Positions 1 through 8,900 of a stretch of DNA of 64,000 bases are shown here, piece after piece. The notes beneath the pieces are model-generated. The model saw only the letters and a list, made by a program, of their open reading frames with translations, did no database searches and was not told the DNA's origin. This DNA comes from Melastoma dodecandrum (lineage: Eukaryota > Streptophyta > Magnoliopsida > Myrtales > Melastomataceae). Position 1 is the stretch's first letter, and each line of letters opens with the position of its first letter. The position numbers and the translations under genes are program-made. The stretch covers positions 104,238 to 168,237 of the forward strand of contig JARUPY010000066.1 in the NCBI GenBank assembly GCA_029817715.1. Direction: 5' to 3'.

Positions 1-13
1 GTTGGCGCCACGT

Positions 14-137
14 GATCCCCCTCCCTCTTGTGGGGAGGGGCAGGGGGTGGGGGTCGCGCCGTGCTTCTGGGCCGGCCGTGGAGCACACCACGACCCCCGC
101 CCCTGGCCCCTTCCCGCAAGGGGGGAGGGGAAAGCGG
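14..137. repeat. Inverted pair of GC-rich intergenic repeats
   Basis: Two related copies face each other. The first, at about 14-57, reads as C-rich, short T/G centre, then G-rich. The second, at about 86-137, is its near reverse complement. Each copy is itself partly palindromic. They lie beyond the stop codon of the gspI-like gene and look like the short mobile palindromic elements common between genes in Hyphomicrobiales. No coding sequence is supported in 1-196. Confidence 0.65.
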
Positions 138-196
138 CGGCCACGCCGAGGCTTGCGAAGCTTAAGATGTGGCTCGGTCCCGCGCGTGCCCATCGC

Positions 197-670
197 TCAC
201 TCCGCCGCCCGGACCATGCGCAGCGTCTCGATCTCGAGCTCGCGGCCTTCGGCGCCGACGCGCACGAGCAGGCGCTGGGTCTTCCAGGGGAGCTTTTGCT
301 CCTGCCCGGCTCGCGCGGGCTGGCCGACGGGCTTCTCGTCGCTTGGGTCGACCGCCGGCTTCGGCAATTGCGCCCGCAGGTCGACCGTCTTGGCGACGAG
401 CGTCCAGGCGCGGCCATCGCGGGTACCATGATAGGTGCCGGGCTTCATGTCGCGCCGGGCGAGCGCATCCTCGAGCACCGCGCGCGCAACGATCTCGCGC
501 TGCGTATGGTCGTCGAAGGCGACGGAGCCGGCGCGCATCTGCACCACGCCGCGATACAGCACGGAGAGCAGCGTCGCCATCACGGTGAAGGCGACGAGGA
601 CCTCGAGCAGAGTGAATCCGGCGGTCCCGCGCCACCGGCCGATGGTTTGCCCTGCGCCCTTTCGCGTCAT
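197..670 (-). CDS. gspI: Type II secretion minor pseudopilin, GspI-like
   Basis: A 157-residue protein with a type IV prepilin start: a short basic leader, then GFTLLEVLVAFTVMATLLSV, with the cleavage Gly just before FTLLE and a single hydrophobic helix at residues 18-40. The remainder is a small polar pseudopilin head. It would be processed by the prepilin peptidase encoded nearby and sit at the tip of the type II secretion pseudopilus. It starts 12 bases after the gspH stop and is the last gene of the run before the window edge. GspI is usually about 125 residues and GspJ about 200, so this could also be a short GspJ; position after gspH favours GspI. Confidence 0.75.
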   Translation of the reverse strand: MTRKGAGQTIGRWRGTAGFTLLEVLVAFTVMATLLSVLYRGVVQMRAGSVAFDDHTQREIVARAVLEDALARRDMKPGTYHGTRDGRAWTLVAKTVDLRAQLPKPAVDPSDEKPVGQPARAGQEQKLPWKTQRLLVRVGAEGRELEIETLRMVRAAE

Positions 671-682
671 GGCCGGCCTCGC

Positions 683-1102
683 CTAGCGCGTCTCGACACG
701 GATCGCGCCCGTGTCGGCGTTGACGAGAACGGCGGCCGTCGCGTCGCGCGAGGCGATGACGATCGCCCCTCCGGAGGCCCGACCATCCGCGTAGAAGCGG
801 ATGCCGGGCGCGCCGGAGTCGACGACGCGCGCCACGGCGCCCACCGGCAGCTCGATCGCCGCGGGCGAGGCGCCGGACTCGATGCGTCGGCCGTATGAGC
901 CGATCGTCGCTGTCGTGTAACGGCCGGTGGTGAGCGCGGCGTTGCGGTCCTCGCGCAACAGCGCGGCGACCTGCAGGGCGGCGATGCGCAGCGACGAAGG
1001 CCCGGTGGCGCGCACGAGCCCCGGCAGCGACAGCGCCGCCAGGACGGCGATCAGCAGCAGCGCGAGCGAAACCTCGACGAGCGTGAAGCCGTCGCAGCTT
1101 CC
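683..1102 (-). CDS. gspH: Type II secretion minor pseudopilin GspH, start codon missing
   Basis: The prepilin motif DGFTLVEVSLALLLIAVLAA is clear, followed by a head domain that ends with NADTGAIRVETR, as in the GspH family of minor pseudopilins. The frame is open upstream to a stop near 1170, but no ATG, GTG or TTG precedes the motif. Immediately upstream lies a palindromic repeat copy (1100-1152) that appears to have replaced the original start region, or a small indel hides an ATG at 1203 that is open in another frame. The end given here is the codon for the Gly nine residues before the conserved FTLVE. Confidence 0.7.
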   Translation of the reverse strand, partial: GSCDGFTLVEVSLALLLIAVLAALSLPGLVRATGPSSLRIAALQVAALLREDRNAALTTGRYTTATIGSYGRRIESGASPAAIELPVGAVARVVDSGAPGIRFYADGRASGGAIVIASRDATAAVLVNADTGAIRVETR

Positions 1103-1252
1103 CTTCTCCCGCTTGCGGGAGAAGGCGGCCCCGCAGAGCGGGGTCGGATGAGGGGACTCGCCGCTCCCCCCCTATCGCAATCGCGAGCGGCCCGATCCCT
1201 CATCCGACCCGACTTCGTCGGGCCACCTTCTCCCGCAAGCGGGAGAAGGAGG
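1100..1252. repeat. Inverted pair of REP-like palindromic elements
   Basis: Two copies of about 53 bases in opposite orientation lie at about 1100-1152 and 1198-1250. Each carries the palindrome CTTCTCCCGCTTGCGGGAGA, then a second smaller G/C hairpin and a conserved GGTCGGATGAGGG end. Similar elements are scattered between genes in many alphaproteobacteria. Here the pair sits between gspG and gspH and its inner edge touches the first recognisable codons of gspH. Confidence 0.8.
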
Positions 1253-1286
1253 GGCCGCGCGTCCGCGGATATAGTCGCCTCCCGCG

Positions 1287-1739
1287 TCACTCGTTGCCGA
1301 TGGCGGCGTGCTCGACGCCGGCGCTGCGTTGGCCGTCGGGCCCAAGCGAGGTGATCGCGTAGGGCGTCGTCTTGCCGGGCACGTGGTATTCGTAGGCGTT
1401 GCCCCACGGGTCGACCGGCACCTTGGGCTGCTTGAGATAGGGGCCGGCCCAGTGCTCGCCCGCCGCCGGACGCCGCACCAGCGCCTCGAGACCCTCGCTG
1501 TTCGTCGGGTAGCGGCCGTAGTCGAGGTAGAAGAGGTCGAGCGCCGAGGCGAAGCTCTCGATCTGCAGATGCGCCGTGCGCTCGCGCGAGCTCGAGAGAT
1601 AGCCGAGCACGCGCGGCCCGACGAGACCCATCACGAGCCCGAGGATCACCAGCACGACCAGGCGCTCGACAAGCGTGAAGCCGCCGGTGCTGTCGCGCCG
1701 CCCCGGCACCTTCCGCCGCCTTTCGATCCAGGTCTTCAT
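1287..1739 (-). CDS. gspG: Type II secretion major pseudopilin GspG
   Basis: A 150-residue major pseudopilin. The leader ends in Gly before FTLVERLVVLVILGLVMGLV, followed by VGPRVLGYLSSSRERTA. The C-terminal signature of GspG is present: LDLFYLDYGRYPTNSEGLEA, then AGPYLKQPKVPVDPWGNAYEY. The protein polymerises into the periplasmic pseudopilus. One residue after the conserved Glu5 is unusual: Arg where a hydrophobic Leu is nearly invariant (VERLV rather than VELLV). This could be a sequence error. It follows gspF after a 38-base gap. Confidence 0.93.
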   Translation of the reverse strand: MKTWIERRRKVPGRRDSTGGFTLVERLVVLVILGLVMGLVGPRVLGYLSSSRERTAHLQIESFASALDLFYLDYGRYPTNSEGLEALVRRPAAGEHWAGPYLKQPKVPVDPWGNAYEYHVPGKTTPYAITSLGPDGQRSAGVEHAAIGNE

Positions 1740-1777
1740 GTCTACCCCCGTTCGAACGTGGATAGTTTGCCTACAAT

Positions 1778-2989
1778 CTATTTCAAAAGGTCGTTGACGC
1801 TCATCAGCGCGGTCATCACCGAGATGATCAGCCAGGCGATGAGGACCGAAACCAGCATCATCGTCGCCGGCCCCAGCACGGCGATGACGCGCGACAGCGC
1901 CGTGTCGAGCCGCGCCTCGTAGAAGATGGCGACGCGGCTCGCCGAGTCCGGCAGGCGCCCGCTCTCCTCGCCGACGCGCAGCATCTGCACGACGTGCCGC
2001 GGCAGGATCGCGCGCGTCTCCAGCGCCTCGGACAGGCGCTTGCCCTTGCGCACGTCGCCGACGACGCCGTCGATCTCGGCGCGGAAGGCCGGCAACCGCA
2101 CGACGTCGCGCAACAGGCGCAGCGAGGTCGAGATGTCGACGCCGTTGCCGATCAGCACCGAGAGGGTGCGGCAGAACTTCAAGGTCGCTTCGTAGAGCAG
2201 CAGCGTGCGCAGCAGCGGCACGTGCGAGAAGAGCCGCATCCAGATGCCGCGTTCCTGGCCGAGCTTGCTGACCAGCAGCACGCCGACGACGAGCGCACCG
2301 AGCGAAAGCCCGATCGTCTGCAGGTTGGTGCGCAGGAACGACGACATGTTGAAGACCATCAAGGCCGTCGGATCGATCTTGTCGCGGAAGCCTTCGAGCG
2401 CGGTCTCGAATTGCGGGATCACGTAGAGGAAGATGAAGGTCATCGCGGAGAGCGCCGCGAGGATCAGGAACGCGGGATAGGAGATCGCGCCGACGAGACG
2501 CTTCTTCATGCGTTCCATGCGCTGGCGCTCGTCGGCCAGCGCGGACAGAGCCTCCTCGAGCCGGCCCGTCGCCTCGGCCACCTCGACCATCTTGACGTAG
2601 ATCGGCGAGAACAGGCGCGGGTGCTCGCCGAGCGCGGCGGAAAAGGTCTTGCCGACCGAGATCGCCAGGTGCAGCTCGCGCAGCACCTTGGTGCGCCAGC
2701 GGCTGCCGCCCATCTGCTGCAGCAGCACGAGCGCCTCGGCGAGCGTCACCCCGCCCTTCAGGAGCATGACGATGTCGAGGGTCATCGCGGTGATGTCCTC
2801 GGACTTCGGCTCCGGCGTGAGCATGTCGCGCAGCGAGCGACCCGTCTGGGCCCGCGCCTCCGCGGCCTTGATCGGCAGGAAGCCGGCGCGATCGAGTTCC
2901 TTGATGATCTCGGCGACAGAGGTGCCGTCCATCAGCCCGCTGGTCTTGCGGCCGGATGCATCGAGCGCCTCGTAGCGGAAGCTCGGCAT
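1778..2989 (-). CDS. gspF: Type II secretion inner-membrane platform protein GspF
   Basis: A complete 403-residue protein of the GspF/PilC family. The N-terminal cytoplasmic part (FRYEALDASGRKTSGLMDGT) is followed by two copies of the T2SSF domain (about residues 70-190 and 275-395). Membrane helices lie at about 170-190, 220-240 and 375-395. GspF forms the inner-membrane platform with which the assembly ATPase interacts. It begins four bases after the stop of the peptidase gene, so the two are translated together. Confidence 0.95.
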   Translation of the reverse strand: MPSFRYEALDASGRKTSGLMDGTSVAEIIKELDRAGFLPIKAAEARAQTGRSLRDMLTPEPKSEDITAMTLDIVMLLKGGVTLAEALVLLQQMGGSRWRTKVLRELHLAISVGKTFSAALGEHPRLFSPIYVKMVEVAEATGRLEEALSALADERQRMERMKKRLVGAISYPAFLILAALSAMTFIFLYVIPQFETALEGFRDKIDPTALMVFNMSSFLRTNLQTIGLSLGALVVGVLLVSKLGQERGIWMRLFSHVPLLRTLLLYEATLKFCRTLSVLIGNGVDISTSLRLLRDVVRLPAFRAEIDGVVGDVRKGKRLSEALETRAILPRHVVQMLRVGEESGRLPDSASRVAIFYEARLDTALSRVIAVLGPATMMLVSVLIAWLIISVMTALMSVNDLLK

Positions 2990-2992
2990 CGC

Positions 2993-3609
2993 CTAGGCTC
3001 CCCAGAGGATCGGCCAAACCGGCCAAGTCTGCGCGACCCAGACGGCATAGAGGGCCGGTGCCAGGAAAGCACCGAAGGCCAGCTTGTGGCCGGGCGCGGG
3101 CGTGATCGACCGGCCGCGTAGGTTGGCGGCGAGGCAGGTCGCGGCGACGACGCAGAGCGCCACGAGGCTCGCGGCAAGCAGCGCCCAGGCGAAGGCGACC
3201 GCGCCGACGAGCAGCCCGCCGGCGGCCGCCAGCTTGACGTCGCCGAGCCCCAGGCCGTCGAAACCGCGGCGGCGGAAATAGACCTCGCGGAAGGCGAGGA
3301 GCACGCCGCCGGTGAGCAGCAGGTCGGCGGCCAGCACGAGGACCGAATCGCCCGAGGCGAGGCGCACGGCCAGCGCCAGCACCGCGAAGGCGGCGACGGC
3401 ACCGTCGGCGATCGTGAAGCTCGCGAGGTCCTGCACGACGATCCAGCGACGAGCGCGCCGAGCGCCGGAGTGGCGAACAGGACGACATCCTCGGGACGGC
3501 GGATCAGCAGGCCGGCGAGCAGCGCGAAGGCGGCCGCCGCGGACCATTCGACGATGGTGGCGAGCGAGCGCTCAGCCGTGACATCCGCCACCTCGTCGAC
3601 CGCGCTCAC
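2993..3609 (-). CDS. Prepilin peptidase-like A24 protein (frameshifted)
   Basis: A small membrane aspartyl peptidase of the A24 type. The second catalytic motif, GxGD, is seen as GLGLGDVKLAAAGG, and hydrophobic helices fill the rest. About 205 residues correspond to the peptidase domain alone, without the N-terminal methyltransferase part of classical GspO/PilD. Its GTG start at 3607-3609 overlaps the gspD stop as GTGA. The frame changes once near 3445-3455: VLFATPALGALVAG is in one frame and WIVVQDLASFTIADGAVAAF in the other. The likely role is cleaving the leaders of GspG, GspH and GspI. Family assignment is firm; the name gspO is not. Confidence 0.75.
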
Positions 3610-6302
3610 GGCTTGTAGACCGGCGGCGCGTGGACATCGAGCGCGGTCAAGCCGCGCTTGAAGTCCTGCGTGACCTCGACCGCGTCCTGCCCGTTGCGCA
3701 CGATCACCGGGCGGATGAACATCACGAGCTCGGTGCGGGAGACCGAATTGTCGGTGTTGCCGAGCAGGTTGCCCAGCTGCGGGCCGACGAACGGCACCTG
3801 GCCGTTCTGCTTCGACCGCGTGTCGGTGACGAGGCCGGCGAGGAGCACGTTCTGCCCGCTCTTGACGGTGATGTCGCTGGCGATGCGGCGCTTCGAGATC
3901 GTCGGCGTCAGGCTCGAGGTCGTCGAGCCGCTGGCGTCCGGCACGACCGACGAGATCTCCTGGTCGATCTGCATGTCGACGCCGCCGTTCTGGCCGACGC
4001 GCGGGATGATCTTCAGAATGATGCCGGTGTCGAGATAGGTCACCGAGTTCACCGTCGGCGCGTCCGGCGCGAGGTTCGATTGCGCGGATTGCGTCGTCAC
4101 GGGCACCTGGTTGCCGACCTCGAGCGTCGCCGGCTTGTTCTCCATCACGACGATCGACGGCGTCGAGAGGATGTGCACCTTCGAGATCGAGTCGAGCGCC
4201 GAGATGATGACGTTCGGGCTGCTCTGGCCGCCAGAGATGAAGTTGAGACCAGCGCCCGGCGTGATCGCGTTGGCGATCGGCGCGGTGAGGCCGGAGGTAG
4301 CGGCCGACGCGACGCTGGAGACGGCGGCCGTCGGCGAGAGCGACGAGGTCGAGAAGCCGACCGAGCCGACGCTCTTGGCGCTCTGGTTGAGGAAGAACTG
4401 GACGCCGTATTTCAGCTCGTCGTTGAGCTGCACCTCGGCGATGATCACGTTCACCGCGACCTGCAGCGGCGGGATGTCGAGCTGGTGGAGGACGGCCTCG
4501 ACCTTCCGGTAGGTCTCGCCGTCGGTGTAGGCGACGAGCGTGTTGTTGCCGGTATCGGCGGTGAGCTTGAGCTTGAGCCCGCTCCCGCCGCCCTGATTGT
4601 CGCCCGCCTCGATCGGATCGGCGAGCTCGCCTTTCAAGCCTGCGCCGCCGGCGCCGCCGAGGCTGCCGAAGGTCGAGCCGGACGAATTGCCGCCGCCCAA
4701 GCCGCCGCCCGCGCTGCCGCCGCCGGCGAGCCGCCCGAGTTGGCGCCGAGCGAGCCGCCGCCGCCGAGACCGCCGCCGCTGCCGCCGCCAAAGGAGGCCG
4801 AGGTCAGGCCGTTGGCGCCCGTGCTGGCCGCCGCCACCCAGGCCACCGAAGCCGCCTTGCCCGCCACTTTGCCCATTCGCGCCGCCGGTCTTCTGGAAGG
4901 CGACGCCGCCGCGATCGTTGTCGTTGCCGCCGGAGCTGCTGCCGTTGCCGAGCAGGCCGGTGACCAGCTTTGCAAGCTCGCGGGCGTCGCGGTAGCGCGG
5001 GCGATAGATGAAGATCGAGCTGGTCTCGGACGTGTCCTCGTGATCGAGCCGGTGGATCCAGGCGCCGGCACGATGGATCAACGTGTCGTTCTTCGAGATG
5101 ACCATGATCGAGCGCAGGCGCTTCACCGCCTTGAATTCGATCAGCCCCGCCGAATCGCCGTTGTTGTCGCTGCCGAAGATGCGGGTCAGCTCCTGGATCA
5201 CCTCGTCGGGATGGGCGCGCCTGAGCTCGAACATGCTGACGGATTGGGTGTGCATCCAGTCGCCGTCGAAGGCCTTGATCGCGCGCACGATTTCCGCGCG
5301 CCGCGGGCCGGGGCCGCGGATGATCACCGTGTTGCGGGACGCGTCGATCTTCACGCCGTCGGCCTCGACGATGAAGCCGGAGAGCAGCTTGTTCATCGAG
5401 GCGACCGACGTGTAGCGCAGCGGCACGACGGAGATGCCGAAGCCCGTCACCCTGCCGCTGTCGTCGAGCGTGCCGCCGCCGAGCGTGAGCGGCGCGATGC
5501 GGTAGGTGGCGCCGGTACGGGTCATCGACAGCCCCTGCATCGACAGCGCGGTCTCGAGCGTCGAGAGCAGCTCGGTGCGGTTCTGCGGGGCGGAGGAGGC
5601 GATGGTGATTCGCCCCGAGACGTTCGGCGCGATCGTGTAGGAAAGGCCGAGCACGTTGCCGAGCACCGCCTGCGCGACGTCCTTGACCTCGGCGTCCTCG
5701 AAATTGAGCCGATATCCGCTGTCATTGCTGTCGATGCCGCGATTGTCCGCGGTCTCCGTTCCGTCACCCCCCTGGCCTTGCGGCACCAGATCACCGTCGC
5801 CGGTCTGCGTCGGTTCGGTCCGCGCGACCTTTGCCTTCCGGCGCTTGGTGAGGCCGAGATAGGATCGGGCATAGGCGGGCATCGCTGCACGGACCGACTG
5901 GAGGGCCGCCATCAGACGTGCCGGCGACGCGGGGACGGCCTCCGATACCGGTCCGGACGCCGGCCCGGTCGACGGTCGCGGCGCGGGAACGGACCGTCCG
6001 CCGCTCGAGGGCGAACCATCGTCCGCGGGGGCCACGTCGACGGCCTGCTGCGTCGCGGCGGGCTCCGGCCCGAAATCCCTGGCGCGGCCAGTGCCCTTGG
6101 CGACGGGATCCACCTTCCCTGCCGCATAGCGCGGGACGGGATGGCGGACGGCATGGTCATAATAATCGACGGCGAGCGGCATGCGCGTGTCGGGCGGCGG
6201 CGCGCCGGCCACGGGGGGCGGGGCCCCGGCGCCGTTACAACCGGCGAGCGCGACGAGCCCGAACGCGGCGAAAGCATTTCGCGCTCGCACCAAGGCGGCC
6301 AT
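3606..6302 (-). CDS. gspD: Type II secretion outer-membrane secretin GspD
   Basis: About 898 residues. The N-terminus is a lipoprotein signal (VALAGCN lipobox near residue 22). A proline/alanine-rich stretch and then N0 to N3 domains follow (SYTIAPNVSGRITIASS and the IIRGPGPRRAEIVRAIKAFD repeats). A glycine-rich linker at about residues 455-560 lies in the N3 domain, and the C-terminal secretin barrel has VEVGNQVPVTTQ and VPFVGPQLGNLLG. GspD forms the outer-membrane channel of type II secretion. Within the glycine-rich linker, between about 4740 and 4830, the good reading is in another frame (NGLTSASFGGGSGGGLGG), so two indels cancel each other. It starts the minus-strand gsp run; no gspC or gspE is adjacent. 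Confidence 0.93.
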   Translation of the reverse strand: MAALVRARNAFAAFGLVALAGCNGAGAPPPVAGAPPPDTRMPLAVDYYDHAVRHPVPRYAAGKVDPVAKGTGRARDFGPEPAATQQAVDVAPADDGSPSSGGRSVPAPRPSTGPASGPVSEAVPASPARLMAALQSVRAAMPAYARSYLGLTKRRKAKVARTEPTQTGDGDLVPQGQGGDGTETADNRGIDSNDSGYRLNFEDAEVKDVAQAVLGNVLGLSYTIAPNVSGRITIASSAPQNRTELLSTLETALSMQGLSMTRTGATYRIAPLTLGGGTLDDSGRVTGFGISVVPLRYTSVASMNKLLSGFIVEADGVKIDASRNTVIIRGPGPRRAEIVRAIKAFDGDWMHTQSVSMFELRRAHPDEVIQELTRIFGSDNNGDSAGLIEFKAVKRLRSIMVISKNDTLIHRAGAWIHRLDHEDTSETSSIFIYRPRYRDARELAKLVTGLLGNGSSSGGNDNDRGGVAFQKTGGANGQSGGQGGFGGLGGGGQHGRQRPDLGLLWRRQRRRSRRRRLARRQLGRLAGGGSAGGGLGGGNSSGSTFGSLGGAGGAGLKGELADPIEAGDNQGGGSGLKLKLTADTGNNTLVAYTDGETYRKVEAVLHQLDIPPLQVAVNVIIAEVQLNDELKYGVQFFLNQSAKSVGSVGFSTSSLSPTAAVSSVASAATSGLTAPIANAITPGAGLNFISGGQSSPNVIISALDSISKVHILSTPSIVVMENKPATLEVGNQVPVTTQSAQSNLAPDAPTVNSVTYLDTGIILKIIPRVGQNGGVDMQIDQEISSVVPDASGSTTSSLTPTISKRRIASDITVKSGQNVLLAGLVTDTRSKQNGQVPFVGPQLGNLLGNTDNSVSRTELVMFIRPVIVRNGQDAVEVTQDFKRGLTALDVHAPPVYKP

Positions 6303-6841
6303 CCCCCATTACCCGAAGCGCGCCCCTCCAGCTTTCGGGGCCGCCGAGGCTGAATATCGCGTGGCGGGGGCGACGCATAGGACTTGCGGAGGCAAACCCG
6401 GTCAATCCGCAAAAGCGCCACAAGTTGGCGACGCCGCGTATCAATTTTTGCCGCTCTCGCGAAGGAAACGCGACAATGGAGCCGACGCCCGGGCAAGTCT
6501 CGAGCGGCGCCGAATCTACGTCTTTCGTCTGAGCGGCTTGGGGCGGCCAACAGAGCAAGCCGGCGCGCTCGATGTCCTGCACGCGGAAGGAGCATTTGCA
6601 ACCTGGCGGCGAGCCGCTTCGAGCCCTTGGCAGGGATTTCTGTTCTACCTCGTTGATTTCGCTAGACCTAACATTTGATATTCGTTGATGCTGATAATAA
6701 AGCAACACTCAGAATTAATACAATAATGGCCGGCCCCAATCGGCGTTTTCGTCCGTAAGACGCGTTGTGAGACCGTGGCCTTGTATCTAAGGTCACGACA
6801 CGAAATCGCACGGGCGATACAACCTTCGAGGGGGACACAGC
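6303..6841. other. Non-coding gap between divergent gspD and ferritin-like gene
   Basis: No frame here shows recognisable protein features. The stretch from about 6655 to 6740 is AT-richer than anything nearby and is the likely promoter zone for the plus-strand gene. A GAGGGGGA ribosome-binding site precedes the ATG at 6842. The gspD promoter should lie in 6303-6500. Confidence 0.5.
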
Positions 6842-7772
6842 ATGGCGAGGAATCTCAAGAGCATCATCGAGGCAACCAGTGCGGACCGGCCCGGCGTGGA
6901 TTTCGAGGCTGGCCGTCGTGCCTTCATGCGCGGCCTCGGCGCGGGCGCGGCGGGCGCCGCCGCCCTGGGCCTCGCGGCGACGACCGCGGCGACACCGGCG
7001 CTCGCCGACGCCGCGCTCGACCTGGCGATCCTGAACTTCGCGCTGAACCTCGAATATCTCGAGGCGGAGTTCTACCTGCGCGCCACCACCGGCAGCGGCA
7101 TTCCGGCTGAGTTCACCGGCCCCAACCCCGGCCAGGTCACCGGCGGGCAGAAGGTCAAGTTCCAGACCGGGCTGGTCAAGGCTTATGCGGAGGAGATCGC
7201 CCAGGAGGAGTTCAACCACGTCAAGTACCTGCGCGCGGCGATCACCGCGGCGGGCTCGACACCGGTCTCCGAGCCGAACATCAACGTCGGGTCGGCCTTC
7301 ACCACCGCCGCGCGGGCGGCCCACCTGATCGGCCCGGGCGAGACGTTCAACGCCTACCAGAACGACCACACGTTCCTGCTGGCGGCCTACATCTTCGAGG
7401 ACGTCGGCGTCACCGCCTACAAGGGCGCCGCGCCGCTGATCACGAACAAGACCTACCTCGAGGCGGCCGCCGGCATCCTCTCGGTCGAGGCGTACCACGC
7501 CGGCCTGATCCGCACCGTGCTGTTCGCCGACGGCTACAACAAGCAGACGCAGCTGATCTCGTCGCTCCGCGCCACGCTCGACGGCACGATCAACTCCACG
7601 CCGGACGACTACGGCGTCGGGATCAAGCCGGATTCGACGATCGTGCTGGCGGATGCCAACAGCATCGCCTTCGATCGCGCGACGGACCAGGTGCTCAAAC
7701 ATCGTCTACGGCAACACGACGAAGACTCCGGGGCTGTTCTTCCCCAACGGCTTGAACGGCGCCGTCAGGTAA
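6842..7772 (+). CDS. Tat-exported ferritin-like domain protein (3' frameshift)
   Basis: A protein of about 309 residues with a twin-arginine signal: RRAFMRGLGAGAAGAAALGL at residues 25-44, then ALADA as cleavage site. The mature part is a helical ferritin-like domain of the desiccation-associated type (Ferritin_2). Its helices carry possible metal ligands, for example EYLEAEFY and EEIAQEEFNHVKYLR. At 7697-7699 an AAAC replaces the expected AAC. Dropping one A extends the frame to IVYGNTTKTPGLFF and a TAA at 7770-7772, directly before a terminator hairpin. The function of this family is not established; a stress or iron role is likely. Confidence 0.85.
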
Positions 7773-7780
7773 CGACACGC

Positions 7781-7820
7781 GGGATGTCGCGGGCCAACGG
7801 CCTGCGACATCCCTACAGTG
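7781..7820 (+). terminator. Terminator hairpin after the ferritin-like gene
   Basis: GGGATGTCGCGGGCC and GGCCTGCGACATCCC form a near-perfect 15-base stem around a short loop, eight bases after the TAA. A T-rich stretch follows a few bases later. Confidence 0.75.
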
Positions 7821-7997
7821 TTAACTTTTCCTTTATTTATGGGAGAGCGCGGGCTGCGTTGTTATTTCTACAACTCCGTGCCTGCGATGCTGCATTGCCG
7901 CGATCAATAGCGTATTACTTGTGACATTAATGCAATAGATTCCGCACGCAATTGTGATATCCTGCCCATCGAGACCCTAACCCTAAGAAAGACAGCC

Positions 7998-8826
7998 ATG
8001 CGCAAGCTCACAGTGTCGATCCTCGGACTCTCGACGGCGGCACTGCTGTCGAAGCGCGGCGATGGCGGCGGACCTTCCCAGCCGCAGGATGGCGCCGGTC
8101 CCGCCGGTTGCCGTCCCCGTGTTCTCTTGGACAGGCTTCTACCTCGGCGGCAACATCGGCGCCGCCTTCGACCGCAACCAGGGACCGAGCAGCTACAACC
8201 TGCCGCTCGGCTCGGTGAACGGCTCGGGCGGCACCGACGGCGTCCTGAGCGTCACGGGGAAGCGGCCCGACGTCGCGCTCGCGACGGGTGCCCAGATCGG
8301 CTACAATTACCAGTTCGGTCTCGGCACCGGCGTGGTGATCGGCGCCGAGGCGGACATCCAGTACGTCAGCTTCAGCGGCGGCAACGGCCCCACCGGCTCC
8401 TCCTTCGCGCCGGCCGGCGGCAACGTGCTCAATAACGGCCTCGCCTTCACGGCGCCGGCCGCGAGCGTGTCGCGCTTCGCGCCCGGCTTCGATTATTACG
8501 GCACCGCGCGCGGCCGCCTCGGCTATGCCTTCAACAATGTCCTGGTGTACGGCACTGGCGGCTTCGCCTATGGCGACCATGCCGGCACCGGCTACGCGGC
8601 GGGCGGCGGCATCGAATACGCCATCAACCGCAACATCACGATCCGCGCCGAGGCGATGCACATCAACCTGCACAACGGCACCTCCACCACGGCCTCCTAC
8701 GATCTCGGCTCCAACACGGTGACCCTGAACACGCGCGGCGGCCGCAATTCGTTCGACGTCGCGCGCGCCGGCATCAACTACAAGTTCGACTTCTTGCAGC
8801 CGGCCCCGGTCGTCGCACGGTACTGA
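7998..8826 (+). CDS. Omp25/Omp31-like outer-membrane beta-barrel protein (frameshifted)
   Basis: The signal peptide begins MRKLTVSILGLSTAALL at 7998. After a one-base frame change near 8050 it continues as SAAMAADLPSR, the usual cleavage region of Hyphomicrobiales porin-like proteins. The mature protein has the family hallmark WTGFYLGGNIGAAFDRN, alternating barrel strands (GAQIGYNYQFGLGTGVVIGA, RGRLGYAFNNVLVYGTGG) and ends INYKFDF...ARY with an aromatic near the terminus. Such small barrels are abundant outer-membrane proteins of this order. A terminator hairpin follows. Confidence 0.88.
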
Positions 8827-8851
8827 GACCCGAACGCGAACTTGGAACATT

Positions 8852-8881
8852 GGAAGGGCCGGCCATGCGCCGCCCCTTTCG
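8852..8881 (+). terminator. Terminator hairpin after the outer-membrane protein gene
   Basis: GGAAGGGCCGGC and GCCGCCCCTTTC pair around CATGC with one mismatch. It lies about 25 bases past the stop and between convergent genes, so it may serve both strands. Confidence 0.6.
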
Positions 8882-8900
8882 TTTGCGTGAGTGAACCGCC

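Noticed and set aside
3630..6353. A 907-codon open frame on the plus strand
   Set aside because: Antisense shadow of gspD; the translation has no fold-like pattern.
6775..7110. A plus-strand frame starting at 6775
   Set aside because: It overlaps the Tat-signal protein in another frame and lacks any motif.
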